A stretch of DNA of 10,243 bases, taken from NCBI GenBank assembly GCA_023443865.1, contig JAEZST010000023.1, positions 1-10,243 of the forward strand, written 5' to 3'. The notes beneath the pieces were generated by a model. The model was given only the letters and a program-made list of their open reading frames with translations, was not told the origin of the DNA and searched no databases. The translations under genes and the position numbers were made by a program. This DNA comes from Spirochaetota bacterium (GTDB lineage: Bacteria; Spirochaetota; Spirochaetia; Treponematales; Treponemataceae). Positions 7,216-10,243 of the stretch are shown piece by piece (within the stretch, counting starts at the first letter, position 1; each line of letters starts with the position of its first letter).

Positions 7216-8229
7216 ATGGATGAGCCAATCATATCAATCAAAACAAATGATCTTTGGTCAATAAATATAACTCCTTTTGTAACAGTTATTACCAGCGTAT
7301 ACAATCGAAGAGAGTTGTTGTTGAGGGCTATGCAATCTGTAGACAACCAATCTTTCAAGAATATTGAATACATTGTCGTGAATAATGGTTCATCTGTCAA
7401 TATTGATGACGTGGTTGAAGATTTTATAAAGCAGGCAACAATTCCGGTTATGTATATCAAAAGGTCGAGTGGCTCAGGTCCTCATACTGGGAAGAATAGC
7501 GCAATTCGTCGTGCAAGAGGTAAGTATTTATCTATGCTGGATTCAGACGATGAGTTCTTGCCAAATGCTATGCAGGTTTTTGTTAATTATTGGGAGAAAC
7601 TGCCTGTTGAAAATCGAAATGAGTATCGCGAAGTTGTTGCCCAATGTATAGATGAAAATGGGAAACGTGTTGGTGAACCTTTTCCCGAAAAATTAAATAA
7701 TTGTTCAAAAAATGAGGCTCGAAGGATTTGGGATAGAAAAGGTTTACATGTAGAACACACCAATATGCATGTGACTAAACTGCTTAAAAATAATCTATTC
7801 CCTGAACCAGATGGGGTTACTTTTGTGGTTGACAGTACAGCAATATGGAGTAAGCTAAGTCATCAATACAAATCTTATTTCGTGAATGACTGCCTCAAAA
7901 TATATTATATGAACTCTTCAGATTCTATTACTAACGTCGACATAAAGAACGTTACAGTACAACATTGTATCAATATGTTATGGGCCGACAAGTATACCCT
8001 GAACCATTGGGATGAATATGATTATAGCAGAACTGAAAGGATTAAACGAGTTTTCCACTATAACTTATTTTATCATATTTTGAAAATCAAAAATGCATAT
8101 CCAGATCATGATTGGATAAATGAGAAGATAAAGGGCTTAACAAACAGATTATTATTAATAATTCTATGGTTGCCTTCCTTTTTAGTTGCGAATTATTATA
8201 TAAAGACAAGAATGTCGATATTGACATAA
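7216..8229 (+). CDS. GT2-family (GT-A fold) glycosyltransferase
   Basis: A 337-residue inverting-type glycosyltransferase. The nucleotide-binding fold runs from about residue 21: FVTVITSVYNR (21-31), then EYIVVNNGSS (51-60), then the GKNSAIRRARGKYLSMLDSDDEF stretch (92-114), in which D109-S110-D111 is the metal-binding DXD motif. The position usually occupied by two acidic residues (VVDDGS) reads VVNNGSS with asparagines at 56-57, which is unusual. A hydrophobic segment at about 312-329 near the C-terminus may anchor or dock the protein at the membrane. The first 20 residues precede the fold and are not typical, so an internal start is possible but no better one is evident. It follows the GT4 gene by 2 bases and precedes rfbF by 12. 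A natural guess is that it transfers one of the locus-specific sugars, but nothing in the sequence proves it. Confidence 0.87.
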   Translation: MDEPIISIKTNDLWSINITPFVTVITSVYNRRELLLRAMQSVDNQSFKNIEYIVVNNGSSVNIDDVVEDFIKQATIPVMYIKRSSGSGPHTGKNSAIRRARGKYLSMLDSDDEFLPNAMQVFVNYWEKLPVENRNEYREVVAQCIDENGKRVGEPFPEKLNNCSKNEARRIWDRKGLHVEHTNMHVTKLLKNNLFPEPDGVTFVVDSTAIWSKLSHQYKSYFVNDCLKIYYMNSSDSITNVDIKNVTVQHCINMLWADKYTLNHWDEYDYSRTERIKRVFHYNLFYHILKIKNAYPDHDWINEKIKGLTNRLLLIILWLPSFLVANYYIKTRMSILT

Positions 8230-8241
8230 AAATCATTAAAT

Positions 8242-9012
8242 ATGAAATTAGTCATTTTAGCTGGTGGTTTCGGCACACGTATTTCAGAAGAATCTCTATT
8301 TAAACCTAAACCAATGATTGAGATAGGTGGAATGCCTATCCTTTGGCACATAATGAAAGAGTATTCATTTTATGGAATCAACGAATTTGTTATTTGTGCA
8401 GGATATAAACAACATGTTATAAAGGAATGGTTCTCAGACTATTTTTTGCATACTTCTGATGTGACTTTCGACTTTACCAATGGAAATGAAATTATTGTAC
8501 ATCAAAAAAGTGTAGAACCATGGAAAGTAACAGTAGTCGATACAGGTTTAAACACACAAACCGGGGGGCGTATAAAAAGGATCCAGGAATATGTAGGAGA
8601 TGAGACCTTTTTACTTACATATGGCGATGCCGTAGGAGATATTAATATTATATCATTGTTAGCTTATCACAACTCTCATGGAAAGATTGGTACAGTATCA
8701 GTGTATAATTTTGGTCAAAATAAAGGTGTTTTAGAGATTGAAAATGGACAGGTTCAGGCATTTCGAGAAAAGTCAGATATGGACGGTGATGTGATTAATA
8801 TTGGTTTCATGGTATTTGAACCAGAATTCTTTGATTATATTGATGGTGATGATACGATACTCGAAAAAGACCCCATGAAAAAATTGCTTGACAAGCAACA
8901 ACTCATGGCCTATACGCACAAAGGGTTTTGGCAATGCATGGATACGCTTAGAGAAAAGGAGAAATTAGAAAAACTTTGGGCAGATGATAATGCTCCCTGG
9001 AAAATTTGGTAA
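8242..9012 (+). CDS. rfbF: Glucose-1-phosphate cytidylyltransferase
   Basis: A 256-residue cytoplasmic nucleotidyltransferase that makes CDP-glucose from CTP and glucose 1-phosphate, the first step towards CDP-linked 6-deoxy and 3,6-dideoxy sugars. The match to Salmonella RfbF is recognisable along its whole length: LAGGFGTR (6-13), FKPKPMIEIGG (20-30), ILWHIMKEYS (33-42), VEPWKVTVVDTG (91-102), TGGRIKRI (107-114) and the metal-binding TYGDAVGDINI (126-136), with D129 and D133. The C-terminus FWQCMDTLREK (229-239) and APWKIW (251-256) is also typical. The length is that of the family (about 256-260). A variation from the usual WINGGFFV is VINIGFMVF at 184-192. It is separated from rfbG by a single base, as expected for enzymes of consecutive steps. 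Confidence 0.96.
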   Translation: MKLVILAGGFGTRISEESLFKPKPMIEIGGMPILWHIMKEYSFYGINEFVICAGYKQHVIKEWFSDYFLHTSDVTFDFTNGNEIIVHQKSVEPWKVTVVDTGLNTQTGGRIKRIQEYVGDETFLLTYGDAVGDINIISLLAYHNSHGKIGTVSVYNFGQNKGVLEIENGQVQAFREKSDMDGDVINIGFMVFEPEFFDYIDGDDTILEKDPMKKLLDKQQLMAYTHKGFWQCMDTLREKEKLEKLWADDNAPWKIW

Positions 9013-9013
9013 T

Positions 9014-10093
9014 ATGAGTCATTTTAATTTGGATTTTTATAAGGGGAAAAGGGTATTTGTAACAGGTCATACCGGTTTTAAAGGTTCATGGTTCTGTAAA
9101 ATGCTTTCAAATGCAGGAGCAAATGTAACCGGTTTTTCGTTAAATCCCCCAACGACACCATCACTTTTTGAAATTGCTGAAATATACAGGGATGTTCAAT
9201 CAATAATTGGTGATATCCGCGATTACGAAGTTCTCAAGGCAGCCTTTGAAGAGGCTCAACCTGAGATTGTATTTCATTTGGCAGCTCAACCAATTGTCCG
9301 TGATAGCTATAAAAATCCGTCATACACATACGAAACAAACGTAATGGGTACTGTTAATATCCTTGAATGTGTTAGAAATAGCAGAAGTGTTAAATCATTT
9401 CTGAATGTTACTACTGACAAAGTCTACCTAAACAAAGAATGGGTGTGGAGTTATCGTGAAAATGAGGAGCTGGATGGATTTGATCCTTATTCAAATTCAA
9501 AATCTTGTTCTGAGTTAGTAACTAAAAGCTATAAAAGAAGTTTTTTTACTGATAAACAAGGTAAGATTACCGTTCCTATTTCGACTGCAAGAGCTGGAAA
9601 TGTGATAGGTGGTGGAGATTTCGCCAATGATCGTATCATTCCAGATTGTGTAAGGGCTGCACAAGTAAAGGAAGACATCATTGTGAGAAATCCCTTTTCA
9701 ACACGTCCTTATCAGCATGTGTTAGAACCGCTATATGCTTATCTGATGATTGCAGCTAAACAGTATGAAGATAGCTCCTACGCTGACTCGTATAATGTTG
9801 GTCCTGATGACGAGGATTGTTTTCAAACCGGTGACTTGGTTGAATTGTTTGTAAAACGTTGGGGTGAAGATATGAAATGGATCAACCGTTATGATGGAGG
9901 GCCGCATGAAGCAAATTTCCTTAAATTGGACTGTTCAAAAATGAAGACAACTTTTGGTTGGCAACCTTTCTGGAACCTTGATAAAGCAATGGAAAAGGTA
10001 GTAGAGTGGAGTAAGTGTTGGATTGAAAATGGAGATATCAGAGCTTGCATGGATAACCAGATTAAAGATTTTTTAATCAATAATAAGACTTAA
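9014..10093 (+). CDS. rfbG: CDP-glucose 4,6-dehydratase
   Basis: A 359-residue NAD+-dependent extended short-chain dehydrogenase that converts CDP-glucose to CDP-4-keto-6-deoxyglucose. The nucleotide-binding loop TGHTGFKGSW (17-26) is the form specific to this enzyme. FHLAAQPIVRDSYKNP (87-102) follows, and the active site has T134-D135-K136 in NVTTDK plus Y159-K163 in DPYSNSKS. STARAGNVIGGGDF, DRIIPDCVRA and RPYQHVLEPL, further on, are also characteristic. I chose ATG 9014, one base after the rfbF stop. An in-frame ATG at 8984 would add 10 residues translated from the end of rfbF in another frame and is less likely. The family is usually about 355-360 residues, so the C-terminus appears intact despite the transposase just downstream. 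Parts of this gene are less AT-rich than the middle genes (28 G/C in 60 at 9601-9660). No RfbH-type 3-dehydratase is in the window. Confidence 0.96.
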   Translation: MSHFNLDFYKGKRVFVTGHTGFKGSWFCKMLSNAGANVTGFSLNPPTTPSLFEIAEIYRDVQSIIGDIRDYEVLKAAFEEAQPEIVFHLAAQPIVRDSYKNPSYTYETNVMGTVNILECVRNSRSVKSFLNVTTDKVYLNKEWVWSYRENEELDGFDPYSNSKSCSELVTKSYKRSFFTDKQGKITVPISTARAGNVIGGGDFANDRIIPDCVRAAQVKEDIIVRNPFSTRPYQHVLEPLYAYLMIAAKQYEDSSYADSYNVGPDDEDCFQTGDLVELFVKRWGEDMKWINRYDGGPHEANFLKLDCSKMKTTFGWQPFWNLDKAMEKVVEWSKCWIENGDIRACMDNQIKDFLINNKT

Positions 10094-10106
10094 AATGCTA
10101 TCATTA

Positions 10107-10137
10107 ATAACATTTTATAAAATGATTATCCGTTTTT
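10107..10137. terminator. AT-rich palindrome after rfbG, weak terminator candidate
   Basis: CATTTTATAAAATG at 10111-10124 is a perfect 14-base palindrome. ATAA at 10107-10110 can also pair with TTAT at 10126-10129 if A10125 bulges out. A run of five T follows at 10133-10137. It lies in the 50-base gap between two convergent genes, the natural place for a terminator of the operon. The stem has almost no G-C pairs and the T run is offset by three bases, so strength would be low. An end structure of the neighbouring insertion sequence is an alternative. Confidence 0.35.
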
Positions 10138-10141
10138 AATA

Positions 10142-10243
10142 ACCTAAATGATCCAATTAAAAGAAATACAGGCAATTAGAAGTCTCTCGAAGAGTTTTTC
10201 TCCGAAGTAGCGCCGATTAAGTTTGTATGTGTACTCATTCAGG
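10142..10243 (-). mobile_element. Edge of a probable IS1595-family insertion sequence
   Basis: Inferred only from the transposase tail at 10144-10242. The boundary is not resolved: it lies somewhere between the rfbG stop (10093) and the transposase stop (10144), and the start given here is a minimum extent. Insertion directly downstream of rfbG would put the element where the third CDP-sugar gene is often found in related loci. Confidence 0.45.
10144..10242 (-). CDS. IS1595-like transposase, C-terminal end only (rest beyond the right edge)
   Basis: On the - strand the frame is open from base 10242 to the stop TAG at 10146-10144, giving 32 residues. It includes LNEYTYKLNRRYFGEK and LFERLLIACI. 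This resembles the C-terminus of IS1595-family DDE transposases, in which an (L/D)NEF-x-Y-x-(F/L)NRR block is followed by LF-x-RLL-x-A. The catalytic residues lie outside the window. The gene faces rfbG with 50 bases between the stop codons, so one end of the element should lie in that gap. I see no recognisable terminal inverted repeat or target duplication there, though the other end is not visible for comparison. The fragment is short, so the family call rests on one conserved block. An intact element and a degenerate remnant cannot be told apart. Confidence 0.65.
   Translation of the reverse strand: MNEYTYKLNRRYFGEKLFERLLIACISFNWII

Noticed and set aside
7149..7460. Open frame of 103 codons on the - strand across the GT4/GT2 junction; similar - strand frames at 2762-2959, 4472-4822, 5165-5398 and 9889-10080, and a + frame at 7469-7651.
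   Set aside because: Each lies over a well-supported gene in another frame, shows no domain character and has atypical residue composition. They are shadows.
8984..9013. Earlier in-frame ATG for rfbG at 8984.
   Set aside because: The 10 added residues overlap the rfbF C-terminus in another frame and have no family counterpart. ATG 9014 fits the expected length and tight spacing.
10148..10210. ATG on the + strand after rfbG, reading MIQLKEIQAIRSL, resembling the start of a sugar-modifying gene.
   Set aside because: It stops after 20 codons (TAG at 10208-10210), and the opposite strand of the same bases gives a recognisable transposase C-terminus.
1..10243. CRISPR arrays, tRNAs, rRNAs, toxin-antitoxin or defence genes.
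   Set aside because: No regularly spaced repeats, cloverleaf-like genes or recognisable defence domains were seen on either strand.

Overview
The window carries part of a surface-polysaccharide (O-antigen or capsule) biosynthesis locus, most likely from a member of the Bacteroidota (Bacteroidales type). The evidence for the host is indirect. The genes are AT-rich, lie almost end to end, and mostly lack a clear Shine-Dalgarno sequence. The flippase, EpsG-like polymerase and ATP-grasp proteins resemble those typical of Bacteroidales polysaccharide loci. No ribosomal or other taxonomic marker is present, so the assignment is an inference.

Layout: (1) 2-442 is the C-terminal third of a TviB/WbpA-type UDP-sugar 6-dehydrogenase, cut by the left edge and clearly GC-richer than the middle of the window (90 of the first 180 bases are G/C by hand count, against 18 of 60 at 721-780 and 15 of 60 at 4021-4080). 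(2) 443-690 is a non-coding spacer with an inverted repeat. (3) From 691 to 10093, nine genes lie head to tail on the + strand with gaps of 1 to 24 bases and one 4-base overlap, which looks like one operon. In order they are a Wzx flippase, a GNAT acyltransferase, a stand-alone beta-propeller protein related to the N-terminal domain of plant GINT1, an EpsG/Wzy-type polymerase, an ATP-grasp ligase, a GT4 glycosyltransferase, a GT2 glycosyltransferase, glucose-1-phosphate cytidylyltransferase (rfbF) and CDP-glucose 4,6-dehydratase (rfbG). (4) After a 50-base gap, the right edge holds the last 32 codons of an IS1595-like transposase on the - strand, facing rfbG.

How the genes fit together: RfbF and RfbG make CDP-4-keto-6-deoxyglucose, the entry point to CDP-linked 3,6-dideoxyhexoses and related sugars. 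The dehydrogenase supplies a UDP-uronic acid. The two glycosyltransferases extend a lipid-linked repeat unit, Wzx flips it and Wzy polymerises it. The GNAT protein and the ATP-grasp ligase are probably decorating enzymes. The ATP-grasp protein is a candidate for forming an amide on a uronic acid or with an amino sugar. The propeller protein has no assigned reaction.

The least explained parts are the propeller protein and the ATP-grasp ligase. Together with the GNAT protein they may form a sugar-decoration set not yet described for this kind of locus. No complete new defence or mobile system was seen. There is no CRISPR array, tRNA or rRNA.
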